Shown here: positions 19,865-27,872 of the stretch, one piece after another
How the letters are laid out: every line of letters begins with the position of its first letter
Position numbering within the stretch: the stretch's first letter is position 1
Source: Neobacillus driksii
Lineage (GTDB): Bacteria; Bacillota; Bacilli; Bacillales; Cytobacillaceae
Assembly (NCBI RefSeq): GCF_013409995.1
Contig: NZ_JACCBX010000002.1
Coordinates: forward strand, 349,827-413,826
Direction: 5' to 3'
DNA length: 64,000 nt
Program-made: the position numbers and the translations under genes
Notes under the pieces: model-generated
What the model was told of the DNA's origin: nothing
The model's database searches: none
The model's input: only the letters and a program-made list of their open reading frames with translations

Positions 19865-20250
19865 ACAAAAACCTCCGCTATATTTAATTCCTGGGGTAAC
19901 TCTTGCATTTTAGTAGATTTTAACATATTTCTTAAATCTACGTATAATTCAAACTATTAAAATTACAATTTATTGCTTAAACAACTTACATTATCTGATC
20001 ACAATAATATTGTGGTTATTCGGATTTAAATGCTTCAGTTGTTAATGTACTCTCCCACCAAAATTTAATAACATAGATTTTTTTATCTTTCTTTTTAATA
20101 GCTATAGGATTTGTGTACCATTTGAACCGATTAAAGTTCCTACATGGGTTCCTTGTATTATACTCTTCATTGCTCCTGCTCTATAGAACTCCTCCGCTCA
20201 ATTTAATTAACACACGCTTATACATAATCCGCATCACCCTTTCTGAACAT
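19865..20250. other. Intergenic region, possible small gene remnant on the minus strand
   Basis: No intact gene. On the minus strand a frame that starts at about 20184 after a GGAGG site encodes MKSIIQGTHVGTLIGSNGTQ and stops; a shifted frame goes on as FKWYTNPIAIKKKDKKIYVI and KFWWESTLTTEAFKSE before a stop. The protein-like composition suggests an eroded short gene, but I do not recognise it. Confidence 0.3.
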
Positions 20251-20290
20251 AAAAAAAGAACTAAAGCAATAAATAGCTTTAGTTCTTTGT
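20251..20290 (-). terminator. Terminator of the aldo/keto reductase transcript
   Basis: Perfect 13-bp stem AAAGAACTAAAGC / GCTTTAGTTCTTT with 8-nt loop and a T run on the minus strand, 200 bp past the aldo/keto reductase stop. Confidence 0.7.
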
Positions 20291-20491
20291 AAAATGGAAA
20301 AATAAGGAATTACCGATCTTTAATCCTAGACACTATTAAAAATAGAAAATTCCTCCTTTTCCAAACATTTGATTTTCCCTAAATTATAATACATTCATTT
20401 ATATATTCTCGTCACTACTTTTCATCTTAAAACTAACCGCTATTGTTTAGACGCTTAGTTATTTTCTGTGTTGGGTACCTTTAGGACAAAA

Positions 20492-21472
20492 TTAACTATG
20501 TCCAACTATTGAATGTGGTACATATGGCTCTTCTAGATAGGCGACTTCTTCAGTCGTTAACTTTATGGATAGAGCACCTACGGCATCTTCAAGATGGGAT
20601 AATTTCGTAGCTCCGATAATAGGAGATGTTACTGGTTCTTTCTGCAGCAGCCAGGCAAGTGCGATATGGGTACGCAGAACACCATATTTTTCTGCTAGGG
20701 CTGCAGCTCGTTCTACAACCACTCGATCAGCATCAGCAGTCGAATCATATTTAAATTTTTGAATTTGATCCGTCTCTGAACGCTGTGTGGTTTCAGACCA
20801 ATCACGCGTCAATCTTCCCGACGCAAGCGGACTATATGGAGTTACCCCAATCCCTTCTTCCCTGCAAAGTGGCAGCATTTCTCTCTCCTCTTCACGGTAG
20901 ATGAGGTTTAAATGATTCTGCATGGAAACAAACCTAGTCCATCCATTTTTCTCGGCTACATGTAATGCCTTTTGGAACTGCCATGCGTACATGGATGAAG
21001 CACCGATGTATCTTGCCTTACCCGCTTTCACCACATCATGCAATGCTTGCATTGTTTCTTCAATAGGAGTATGGTAATCCCAGCGGTGTATAATATAAAG
21101 GTCTACATACTCCGTTTTCAACCTTTTAAGACTTTTATCAATTTCACTCATAATAGCTTTTCGGGAAAGCCCAGAACCGTTTGGACCTTTATGCATTTGC
21201 CCATGTACTTTCGTTGCGATTACAACTTCATCTCGATTTGCATATTCCTTAAGTGCTCTTCCAAGGTATTCCTCGCTTGTTCCCAGAGAGTACACATTTG
21301 CTGTATCAAAAAAGTTAATTCCCAACTCGAGTGCTTTTTTGATAACGGGGCGAGAGTCCTGTTCGTTAAGTACCCACTGGTGAATCCATTTGCTAGCGTC
21401 ACCAAAACCCATGCACCCCAGACATAATCGAGATACATCTAAGCCTGTGTTACCAAGTTTTACATATTCCAT
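20492..21472 (-). CDS. Aldo/keto reductase
   Basis: NADPH-dependent carbonyl reductase of the AKR superfamily (YajO/YghZ-like group), 326 residues. Catalytic tetrad visible: Asp and Tyr in FFDTANVYSLGTSEEYLG near 54-71, Lys in VVIATKVHG near 87, His in VDLYIIHRWD near 127. The C-terminal cofactor segment TSPIIGATKLSHLEDA is present. Directly downstream of the small HPr-like gene (38 nt) and divergent from an AraC regulator, which is the usual layout for an AKR induced by its AraC neighbour. Confidence 0.93.
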   Translation of the reverse strand: MEYVKLGNTGLDVSRLCLGCMGFGDASKWIHQWVLNEQDSRPVIKKALELGINFFDTANVYSLGTSEEYLGRALKEYANRDEVVIATKVHGQMHKGPNGSGLSRKAIMSEIDKSLKRLKTEYVDLYIIHRWDYHTPIEETMQALHDVVKAGKARYIGASSMYAWQFQKALHVAEKNGWTRFVSMQNHLNLIYREEEREMLPLCREEGIGVTPYSPLASGRLTRDWSETTQRSETDQIQKFKYDSTADADRVVVERAAALAEKYGVLRTHIALAWLLQKEPVTSPIIGATKLSHLEDAVGALSIKLTTEEVAYLEEPYVPHSIVGHS

Positions 21473-21509
21473 TTCTAATCACCCTCACCTTTTCAAAAAA
21501 ATAATATAG

Positions 21510-21791
21510 TTAAACGCTGCTAATTACTTTCATTTTACTAAAATGGTCTTCTATTGATCGGAAAGCTTGATACGCGTCAATTCCCTCAGCCCTTATATGA
21601 AATGGAACCCCGGGCCTAATTCCCAATGACATAACATCCAATATAGACTGTGCTGAGTAATCTAATTCAACAGCAATCCCCTCATACTCGAGAACTAGTT
21701 TCGATAAATATTTAGCAGAAGTACTTACTAGCATACGTGCTGGACGGGCAAATCCTGTATTAGACATAATATGATATTGTTTTTCAATCAT
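21510..21791 (-). CDS. HPr-family protein lacking the catalytic histidine
   Basis: About 93 residues with the HPr fold: TGFARPARMLVSTSAKYLSK near residues 12-31, LEYEGIAVELDYSA, and SILDVMSLGI near 50. In HPr the first motif is GIHARPA with the phospho-accepting His15; here it reads GF-ARPA, one residue shorter and without His. The regulatory Ser46 region (SIxxVMSLGI) is kept. That is the pattern of Crh-like proteins, which act only in catabolite control and not in sugar transport, but sequence is otherwise far from Crh. ATG 21791 is preferred (AGGAG 9 nt upstream). Co-directional with the aldo/keto reductase. Confidence 0.75.
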   Translation of the reverse strand: MIEKQYHIMSNTGFARPARMLVSTSAKYLSKLVLEYEGIAVELDYSAQSILDVMSLGIRPGVPFHIRAEGIDAYQAFRSIEDHFSKMKVISSV

Positions 21792-21967
21792 GTACACCTA
21801 CTCCTATAGCTTCCTTAAAATACATTGGACTTTGTAAATTATGCAACAATTCAAAGAGAAAACGTTAGTTCATTCCTATCAAGTTTTTGCCTAATCCTAT
21901 CAAAGGCATTTACATAGCAGACAAATATGAGCTAGAATGTGACTACATTGATTTAGGAGAATCCAAT

Positions 21968-22885
21968 ATGTCAGTAGAAATCAAAAAACAGCAGCTTGAG
22001 CTTGCCAAATTCATTGAACGTTATTCTGAGCTGGACGGGGTTCATCCCACTGCTATCCCATCTTTATTTTTAATCCGTGAATCGATTGTTACCGAACCCA
22101 TTGCAAGAGTGAACGAAACATCCTTTTGCATAATCGTCCAAGGGGAGAAGGAAGTATGGTTAGCAGAGGAATGCTTTAGGTACGGTCCCGCGCAGTACAT
22201 TGTAGCAGCTGCTGACTTGCCGGTTACCGGCCAAGTCATAAAAGCATCAGCTGACAGTCCCTATTTGGCTCTTAAACTTGAATTTTCACCTAATCAAATT
22301 TTAGAAGTTTTAAGCGATTCTACTACTCGATCAGGACAGAAAAAAAATGCCAAACGTGCGATGTTTGTCAGCAAAGTAGATCCAGCTCTGTTAGATGCTG
22401 TCATAAGGTTAGCCCGGCTGCTAGAAAATCCAAAACATATTCCGGTTCTAGCTCCTTTATTCACCAAGGAAATTCTATATTGGATTTTACAAGGTCCTCA
22501 TGGTGAGTCTTTAGCACAAATGGCCATAAAGGGCAGCAACGGAGGACGGATAAAAGAGGTTATTGAACATATCATTAAAAACTTTGACGTCTCTTTTAAA
22601 ATCGAGGAGCTTGCAGAAATAGCGAATATGAGTGTTGCTTCTCTTCATCGGCACTTTAAAGAGGTTACAGCTATGAGCCCCATTCAATTCCAAAAACAAT
22701 TGAGACTCCAGGAAGCTAGGACCATGTTACTAGCGGATTCAACTGATATCGCTGATGTTGCATTTCGCGTAGGCTACGAAAGTCAATCACAATTCAGTCG
22801 GGAATATTCCCGCATGTTTGGCTACTCTCCAAGAGAAGATGTAAATCGGATGAAGGCGAAATTCAACCAAAGGATAAAAGCATAA
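21968..22885 (+). CDS. AraC family transcriptional regulator
   Basis: 305-residue regulator with an AraC_N-type ligand domain (SLFLIRESIVTEPIARVNET, SFCIIVQGEKEVWL, QYIVAAADLPVTGQV) and two C-terminal helix-turn-helix motifs: FKIEELAEIANMSVASLHRH and DIADVAFRVGYESQSQFSRE, with the family signature through FGYSPRE. ATG 21968 has a TAGGAGAA site; the longest frame starts with TTG 27 codons earlier. Divergent from the HPr-like and aldo/keto reductase genes, which it probably controls. Inducer unknown. Confidence 0.92.
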   Translation: MSVEIKKQQLELAKFIERYSELDGVHPTAIPSLFLIRESIVTEPIARVNETSFCIIVQGEKEVWLAEECFRYGPAQYIVAAADLPVTGQVIKASADSPYLALKLEFSPNQILEVLSDSTTRSGQKKNAKRAMFVSKVDPALLDAVIRLARLLENPKHIPVLAPLFTKEILYWILQGPHGESLAQMAIKGSNGGRIKEVIEHIIKNFDVSFKIEELAEIANMSVASLHRHFKEVTAMSPIQFQKQLRLQEARTMLLADSTDIADVAFRVGYESQSQFSREYSRMFGYSPREDVNRMKAKFNQRIKA

Positions 22886-22888
22886 ATT

Positions 22889-22930
22889 GGAAAAGCCAAT
22901 CTTCAAAGTTGGAAGAATGGCTTTTTCTTT
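22889..22930 (+). terminator. Terminator of the AraC gene
   Basis: AAAAGCCAATCTTC / GAAGAATGGCTTTT stem (one mismatch) followed by TTCTTTTC directly after the stop codon. Confidence 0.7.
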
Positions 22931-23017
22931 TCATTTGTGAAGAAACATACTTAATAATCTGCTATAGATCGACAAAAACAAATCTAGTTTATAGACTTGA
23001 AGAATCGCTGAGAGAAT

Positions 23018-23461
23018 TTAGTTTTGGTAGCAGGTTACATATTCGTCTTTCATTATCAAACTTTTACAAGCCAAACCATTTTCATGATAAATCTCTTTAC
23101 CAATTTCTAATTTAATACTTCTATCAGAATCTGGATAATTAGGATCAGTATTTATAATGTAGAGTATATTTTCATCCACCCATTCCATTGAAAAATTACT
23201 CTTTGCGTCACTATAATAAATCGTTTGAACCTTATTTTTCTCATTCTTGTTTGTGATATCAACCCATACATTTACACCGCCAGCTGCACCACCATATAAT
23301 TCATAATAAGCATTGGCTGTATATTCTCCAGTGGGTGAAGTGATAGGTCCAGGTCCTTTTTGTGTTGATTCTCTATCAATTTCTTTAAATGTAAAAAAGT
23401 ACACTTCATATATATAGATGGAAGATATCAGAACAAATACAGACAACGTTGCAATCAGCAA
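23018..23461 (-). CDS. DUF5412 family membrane protein, true start uncertain
   Basis: The C-terminal domain SPTGEYTANAYYELYGGAAG, VNVWVDITN, IYYSDAKSNFSMEWVDENIL is typical of DUF5412 proteins, preceded by a membrane helix (LSVFVLISSIYIYEVYFF). The given start is a TTG at 23461 without a ribosome binding site. The same frame stays open upstream to 23599 and encodes another membrane helix (IIILVIFGFFLSFITIILFS), as expected for the family, but contains no ATG, GTG or TTG; the only candidate is an ATT at 23572, 6 nt after AGGGGG. So the gene probably begins at about 23572 with a rare start, or has lost its start codon. Function unknown. Confidence 0.6.
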   Translation of the reverse strand: MLIATLSVFVLISSIYIYEVYFFTFKEIDRESTQKGPGPITSPTGEYTANAYYELYGGAAGGVNVWVDITNKNEKNKVQTIYYSDAKSNFSMEWVDENILYIINTDPNYPDSDRSIKLEIGKEIYHENGLACKSLIMKDEYVTCYQN

Positions 23462-23596
23462 TTTTATAGGAAATGGTTTCTTTTTTATGTAAGAAATTGT
23501 TATTTTAGCACATAAAGTTGAAAATAATATTATGGTAATAAAAGAAAGGAAAAAACCGAAAATAACTAAAATGATAATCCCCCTATCTTGGTTAAA

Positions 23597-24061
23597 CTAT
23601 TTAGGTATGACAGGAACCCAAAGCTCATTATTAGGAACTCGATCTGGTGCTAAATGATTTTCAATGCATGGGAGGTCTGCCAATTCATATCCTGAAGCAG
23701 GCAGCCATTCAGTATACAGACGCCTCCATGCGTCTGTAATATTAGGAAAAACTGCCCATGTACTTCTCGGAATCACGAATTTCTCCATATCGCTGGGGAT
23801 TTCAGTTATATAACGGCACCCCATAAAATAATCAAACTCTTCGTCAGTAATCACAGCTTGGTTTCCACATACACCTAATATCCCTTCCATTTTGCATTGT
23901 GGATTTTCCCATGACATATCAATTAGTCGTTGTAATAATCCATTCTTAGTGGCTTCTTCCCATAATCTTGGGATTGTATTAAACGATTCTTCTGTAACGA
24001 CCTTTTGTTTAACTCCAACAATCTCAACCTCAAAATCTATTACTTCAATTCGAAAATCCAC
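23597..24061 (-). CDS. GyrI-like / effector-binding domain protein
   Basis: 154 residues of the AraC_E_bind/GyrI small-molecule-binding fold: FEVEIVGVKQKVVTEESFNT at the N-terminus, RYITEIPSDMEKFVIPRSTW AVF in the middle and RRLYTEWLPASGYELADLPC near 115-135 are family hallmarks. No DNA-binding domain is attached. Starts with GTG after a GGGGATG site. It is 15 nt downstream of the YdcF-like gene, so probably one transcript. A binding partner or ligand cannot be named. Confidence 0.8.
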   Translation of the reverse strand: MDFRIEVIDFEVEIVGVKQKVVTEESFNTIPRLWEEATKNGLLQRLIDMSWENPQCKMEGILGVCGNQAVITDEEFDYFMGCRYITEIPSDMEKFVIPRSTWAVFPNITDAWRRLYTEWLPASGYELADLPCIENHLAPDRVPNNELWVPVIPK

Positions 24062-24076
24062 GCCAACATCCCCTTT

Positions 24077-24646
24077 TTACCCAGTTATACCTGTAGATTG
24101 ATTCTTTAAAATTTTTGCGTATTGTTCGATTTCGTTTAAGATTCTTGCCCTGCCTTTTTCACTTTGTGTCCATTTGGTAGGAATAATATCTCGATGATCT
24201 TGGAGTGGTAATACATCTAGTACCTTTTCATTGCTTGCATAAATGGTAGCTAATAAATAGAATCGTTTACAAAAAAATGATTTTCCAGCCAATAAAATAT
24301 TTTTATGAGGAGTGCCATTTAGATAATTAAATGCGGATTCAATTACACCTTCGACCCCTTTTTTTTCATTAATACTAGATGGAATTGGCATCATCTTTTC
24401 CTTTTCTATACCTCCATTTATTAATAATTGGGCATAATAATCAAACTCATTGCATTCTAAGAATGTATTATAAACGTTTGGAATCAAAATTAAATTAGCA
24501 CCACAACTCTTATAATAGTCTAATAATTGTTTATTTAACTCTGGGAAATGACCCGGATGATAAAGAATGACATCGGGATATTCGAACTTATTCATTCTGT
24601 CCATAAATACCATTTCATCAATAAATTTTATTGTTTGATGATTCAT
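24077..24646 (-). CDS. YdcF-like (DUF218) protein
   Basis: 189 residues starting at ATG 24646, which has AGGAGG 11 nt upstream. The C-terminal half NILLAGKSFFCKRFYLLATI and WTQSEKGRARILNEIEQYAK follows the pattern of YdcF/ElyC/SanA proteins (a Rossmann-like fold with a conserved K-S-x-H/C-x-R segment and a terminal helix). The N-terminus (YPDVILYHPGHFPELNKQ) gives the first strand. Family role is poorly defined; some members act in envelope biology. Assignment is by pattern only. Confidence 0.5.
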   Translation of the reverse strand: MNHQTIKFIDEMVFMDRMNKFEYPDVILYHPGHFPELNKQLLDYYKSCGANLILIPNVYNTFLECNEFDYYAQLLINGGIEKEKMMPIPSSINEKKGVEGVIESAFNYLNGTPHKNILLAGKSFFCKRFYLLATIYASNEKVLDVLPLQDHRDIIPTKWTQSEKGRARILNEIEQYAKILKNQSTGITG

Positions 24647-24760
24647 CTGTAGCGATACCTCCTGCAAAAACTATAAATTACAAACTTTCTTATTCTCTAA
24701 AAAATTGGTAATTCCTTCTTTTTGAAAGGCTTTGTAACATAGTATCGAAATCTTTCAGGT

Positions 24761-24797
24761 AAAAAATATGGGAACATCCGATTTGGACGTTCCCGTT
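24761..24797 (-). terminator. Terminator of the DinB-like gene
   Basis: GGGAACATCC / GGACGTTCCC stem with one wobble pair and a T run on the minus strand, 50 bp after the DinB-like stop. Confidence 0.7.
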
Positions 24798-24847
24798 CTT
24801 ATTTCATATAGCCCATATGGAATAACTGTAAAGCGAATGAAGCTTTT

Positions 24848-25339
24848 TTAAAAGCTGCGTTTCCCTGCCCAAGCTCCTTGCATTTTACTTAGGAATACAA
24901 TTTGCCCAATATGATATGCGTCGTGCAATGCTAAACTCTTCAGTTCAAGCACTAATGAATGATCTTCTCCTGGGATTTGTCTATACAAATCTTCTTGTTC
25001 TGATTTTGCTAGTATTTTTCCAAGTTCACGATGAACATAAAAATATTCTTGTTTTGTTTCCTTCCAATTTTCTAACGTCTCAATTGGTAATCGGAATGTA
25101 GAATCATTGTTTTCTGCCTGTGGTTCATTCGCTGTTTCACCAAGAAATCGCATCATAAATCTCTTTTCATAGAAAAGTAAATGACAAACTAATTCCCAAA
25201 TGGAATGTGCCCCCTCAACTGGTTTCCAAACTGCCTGTTCAAAAGTAATATCCTCTAGCACTTTTTCAAGTGGTGGAAACCAGTCTTCTTTATCTAAGCA
25301 GCTTGCCCATTGTTGTAACAAAATTGTCTTTACATCCAT
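24848..25339 (-). CDS. DinB family protein
   Basis: Four-helix-bundle metalloprotein of the DinB/YfiT type, 163 residues. The metal-binding His are visible: His in GAHSIWELVCHLLFYEKRF near 45-62 and two in LALHDAYHIGQIVFLSK near 136-152. Such proteins bind Zn or Ni and include mycothiol/bacillithiol-linked transferases; DNA-damage induction is known for some. ATG preceded by AGGAGGGAA. No functional partner is evident nearby. Confidence 0.88.
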   Translation of the reverse strand: MDVKTILLQQWASCLDKEDWFPPLEKVLEDITFEQAVWKPVEGAHSIWELVCHLLFYEKRFMMRFLGETANEPQAENNDSTFRLPIETLENWKETKQEYFYVHRELGKILAKSEQEDLYRQIPGEDHSLVLELKSLALHDAYHIGQIVFLSKMQGAWAGKRSF

Positions 25340-25495
25340 TTCTATTCCCTCCTAGGTTTCATCCATTTCTACTATGCCTTCAAAAATAAACGGAAAGCGA
25401 GTAAATCTGCTTCTGCAGGGTAGTCTATGTTTGTGAAGGTGTATTCTCATAAAATTAGCATCATATTCCCTATTAATAAACAAGGAAGTGGATAA

Positions 25496-25762
25496 ATGAA
25501 TCAGAGTTACGAACGAAATAAAGTTGGTGGCAATGCAGAAGAAAGTGACAACAATCAAGCTGGTAGTAATGCTAATCAAAGTACCAATGACCTTGGGGAA
25601 ACTGCAGGAACTTTTAATGGAGCGATTGCAGGTGCTATGATAGGCTCTCAATTTGGACTAATTGGTACAGTAATTGGCGGTGTTTCAGGCGGTGCTATTG
25701 GTAACCAGATTGTGGAGGGGACTGATGCAGATGACGATTCCAATAATCATGGTTCTCAATAA
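25496..25762 (+). CDS. Small glycine-zipper protein
   Basis: 88 residues: an Asn/Gln/Ser-rich hydrophilic N-terminus, then GAIAGAMIGSQFGLIGTVIG and GVSGGAIGNQIV, which form a glycine-zipper pair able to pack in a membrane, then an acidic Asp/Asn tail. AAGGAAGTGG site before ATG. I choose this frame over the overlapping antisense frame because of its ribosome binding site and coherent composition. Short glycine-zipper proteins are common in spore formers; function unknown. Confidence 0.65.
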   Translation: MNQSYERNKVGGNAEESDNNQAGSNANQSTNDLGETAGTFNGAIAGAMIGSQFGLIGTVIGGVSGGAIGNQIVEGTDADDDSNNHGSQ

Positions 25763-25973
25763 TAAGTAGCGCTTCGATTTTCTTAAGGATAATTTAATGA
25801 GGAAATATAAGTTTCCGCTAACCTTTGATGTTAAAGACTGTGCATGAGTTGTGTAACGGGTAAATTGTCTTAATGGAAGAACTCAATAATGGGTTCTTTT
25901 TCTTTTGATATACGGTTCTTCTCTTTGGATGGCAATGCACTTTCATACCTGTGTATTCTAATTGAGTTTTAAC

Positions 25974-26300
25974 TCAGAATGGATTTTCCCCTTTTATAAA
26001 AGGGATAAAGATTACATAATTTGAACCAATAAACAAAAGCCAAAATAGAATCGATGTAAATCGATGTTTAAAGAGTTCACTCTCCTTATAGATACACAAA
26101 CCAACAATTATCGTGTAAAAGACAAATAAAATATAAGAAACTCCAACCCAGTTTACCCATACATTTCCAGTAAATTGTATTCCAAAGTTCTCGTAAATAG
26201 GACTTAAAATATAAACTGTTAAAAGTAACCCGATTGCTAAAATTGTAAAGATTTCAATCAATCTAAGTACAACTATTTTCAAAACACTCAACTGATTCAC
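25974..26300 (-). CDS. Hypothetical three-helix membrane protein
   Basis: About 108 residues with three membrane segments (VVLRLIEIFTILAIGLLLTV; NWVGVSYILFVFYTIIVGLC; ILFWLLFIGSNYVIFIPFI). GTG 26300 is chosen as start because GAGGGA precedes it; a TTG seven codons upstream has no site. I do not recognise the family. Monocistronic, followed by no clear terminator. Confidence 0.5.
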   Translation of the reverse strand: MNQLSVLKIVVLRLIEIFTILAIGLLLTVYILSPIYENFGIQFTGNVWVNWVGVSYILFVFYTIIVGLCIYKESELFKHRFTSILFWLLFIGSNYVIFIPFIKGENPF

Positions 26301-26367
26301 CCCATAACGAATATCCCTCAATGAAAATTATACAAAGGTATTTCCTAATCTCAACCAAGATGATGAT

Positions 26368-26532
26368 TTAAAATGAATTTAATAGAGGGACTATTATGAT
26401 TGATAAAACTAGACTTATTAAGAATGTCACCAGCCAATCCCTTTTTTTCGTCGTCTTAAGTAGTATATTCAGCAGCGAACCAAAAAAAATACAAATTAAA
26501 AGTGCGGACAAAACCATAATAAGAAATTCCAT
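26368..26532 (-). CDS. 54-residue two-helix membrane protein
   Basis: Short frame starting at ATG 26532 with a GAGGTG site 7 nt upstream. It encodes MEFLIMVLSALLICIFFGSL, a KKRDW loop and a second helix VTFLISLVLSIIIVPLLNSF: a small hairpin-type membrane protein. Similar tiny proteins are widespread in Bacillaceae and usually unnamed. It lies 67 nt before the start of the three-helix membrane protein gene, on the same strand, so the two may be co-transcribed. Confidence 0.5.
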   Translation of the reverse strand: MEFLIMVLSALLICIFFGSLLNILLKTTKKRDWLVTFLISLVLSIIIVPLLNSF

Positions 26533-26764
26533 AAAATACACCTCGGATAAACAAAAAGTTGGTTAACCTATTTCCAAAAGTACTGTTAATAAATACTTCG
26601 ATTCAGTCGCCTCCTAAACCTTCTTTCTAAAACAACTTTACGCTTTTCGACTACACTGCCCCGCTAGAATACAAAAAGCTACCGTATCGGCAGCTCTGAT
26701 TAATTCACTTTATTAATTTTTTTTATCCTTAGGTGCACATATATGAAACTTTAAATAAATTAAC
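26533..26764. other. Intergenic stretch without recognised genes
   Basis: AT-rich and free of frames with ribosome binding sites. It presumably contains the promoter for the small membrane protein genes on the minus strand. Confidence 0.4.
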
Positions 26765-26785
26765 AGTGAACAATTTCTGTTCACT
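26765..26785. promoter_or_regulatory. Operator-like palindrome
   Basis: AGTGAACA-N5-TGTTCACT, perfect 8-bp half-sites with a 5-nt centre, without a T run, in an otherwise AT-rich intergenic region. Its form is that of a dimeric repressor operator (TetR or MarR type); no matching regulator is adjacent. A plain hairpin is the alternative. Confidence 0.35.
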
Positions 26786-26889
26786 CAATTAATAATTAAC
26801 CATTAGTATACATAGATGTTGACCGTTGAGGCACCTGCTAGGAGATTCACTTCAACCACCGAAGCGAATACCACAAATATTTAACACAC

Positions 26890-26918
26890 AAAACGCTTGG
26901 GGTAATCCAAGCGTTTTT
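26890..26918. terminator. Terminator hairpin after the VOC gene
   Basis: AAAACGCTTGG / CCAAGCGTTTT, perfect 11-bp stem with a 6-nt loop, downstream of the ArsR-VOC pair on the minus strand. Confidence 0.65.
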
Positions 26919-26988
26919 GCAAACGAGAATTCACCGAACTTAAACCTTCCAATAAAGCCGTTAAGATCTGCGTGACCTGTCCTTGAAG

Positions 26989-27372
26989 TTACTGCTGAAT
27001 GATTTGAATAAGGTTACCGCAAGTATCGTCGAAAACAGCTATTGTGACATCGCCCATTTTTGTCGGCTCCATAGTAAACTTCACGCCGTTTTCCAGTAAT
27101 CGGTGATACTCTTTTTCAATATCTTCAACGCCAAACATGGTTGCTGGAATGCCTTCAGAAGCTATCTTTGATTGATACTCCTTTGCGGCAGGATGGACAT
27201 TCGGTTCGAGCAAAAGTTCAGTACCGTTTTGTTCATCGGGTGAAACAAGTGTTATCCACCTATATTCTCCGGTAGGAACGTCATGCTTTTTTACAAAGCC
27301 AAGCTTTTCTGTATAAAACCTCAATGCTTTATCTTGATCGTCAACAAATAAACTGGTAACAACGATTTTCAT
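26989..27372 (-). CDS. VOC family protein (glyoxalase/dioxygenase fold)
   Basis: 127 residues with the paired beta-alpha-beta-beta-beta modules: VVTSLFVDDQDKALRFYTEK LGF at the N-terminus, TELLLEPN, and the second module IPATMFGVEDIEKEYHRLLE with FDDTCGNLIQIIQ at the end, the position of the C-terminal metal Glu/Gln. AAAGGAGG site before ATG. It follows an ArsR-type regulator by 37 nt, a common bacterial pairing in which the regulator controls the VOC gene. Substrate unknown; resistance or detoxification is a typical role. Confidence 0.9.
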   Translation of the reverse strand: MKIVVTSLFVDDQDKALRFYTEKLGFVKKHDVPTGEYRWITLVSPDEQNGTELLLEPNVHPAAKEYQSKIASEGIPATMFGVEDIEKEYHRLLENGVKFTMEPTKMGDVTIAVFDDTCGNLIQIIQQ

Positions 27373-27409
27373 ACTGTATCTGCCTCCTTTGATATCTTCA
27401 TACTACTGT

Positions 27410-27688
27410 TTACTCTATCCATCCTTTTAGCAAATCTTTTAGTGGTTCATTGTTGAATACAATTACACGATACTTTCCCTTTCTTTTTGATTTTACGAGA
27501 CCTGCGTCTTCCAATACTGAAAGATGTTTAGCTATTGCTTGTCTAGAAATGGCAAGGTCGTATTTCATGATAAGACGTACCGTTAATTCATACAGCGTTA
27601 ACTCGTTGCGTTCGGTTAGTTCGTCTAAAATGAGCCGCCGAGTCGAGTCACTTAGTGCTTTAAATATGGCGTCTTTGTCCCAATTCAT
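27410..27688 (-). CDS. ArsR/SmtB family helix-turn-helix regulator
   Basis: Winged-helix regulator of 92 residues from ATG 27688: MNWDKDAIFKALSDSTRRLI opens the fold and AISRQAIAKHLSVLEDAGLV is the recognition helix, then KGKYRVIVFN the wing. No metal-binding Cys pair is present, so it belongs to the SdpR-like group that senses something other than metals or only its own dimer state. The longer frame to 27781 is unlikely because a near-perfect promoter lies inside it. That promoter puts the transcription start at about the ATG, so the mRNA would be leaderless. Operon with the VOC gene. Confidence 0.88.
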   Translation of the reverse strand: MNWDKDAIFKALSDSTRRLILDELTERNELTLYELTVRLIMKYDLAISRQAIAKHLSVLEDAGLVKSKRKGKYRVIVFNNEPLKDLLKGWIE

Positions 27689-27724
27689 ATCCCAAGTATA
27701 CGCAACCCGGCGGTTGCTTGTCAA
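27689..27724 (-). promoter_or_regulatory. SigA-type promoter with an embedded palindromic operator
   Basis: On the minus strand TTGACA (27724-27719) and TATACT (27700-27695) are separated by 18 bp. Between them lies GCAACC-N4-GGTTGC (27702-27717), a perfect-armed palindrome exactly where a repressor would block RNA polymerase. The -10 box ends 7 bp before the regulator ATG. I infer autorepression by the ArsR-type protein. Confidence 0.7.
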
Positions 27725-27825
27725 ATACAAGTAACCGTTGGGTTGCATGACATAAAGAGTTCTATCATGGAATTTGGACACTGTTTACCCAAAGCATTTA
27801 GCCCTGTCTACTTCTTCCAACTCAT

Positions 27826-27860
27826 AAAAAAAATGAAAGAGAGTCTCCAAGACTCTCTTT
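27826..27860 (-). terminator. Terminator of the DUF1906 gene
   Basis: AAAGAGAGTC / GACTCTCTTT stem, loop of 5, T-rich run on the minus strand, 12 bp after the stop codon. Confidence 0.75.
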
Positions 27861-27872
27861 AACAACGATTGA

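Noticed and set aside
20492-22885. Considered a PTS operon because of the HPr-like gene
   Set aside because: No Enzyme I, Enzyme II or sugar catabolic gene is present, and the HPr-like protein lacks the phospho-carrier His.
25352-25651. Minus-strand frame of 99 codons over the glycine-zipper gene
   Set aside because: The plus-strand frame has a ribosome binding site and a coherent glycine-zipper; the minus frame does not.
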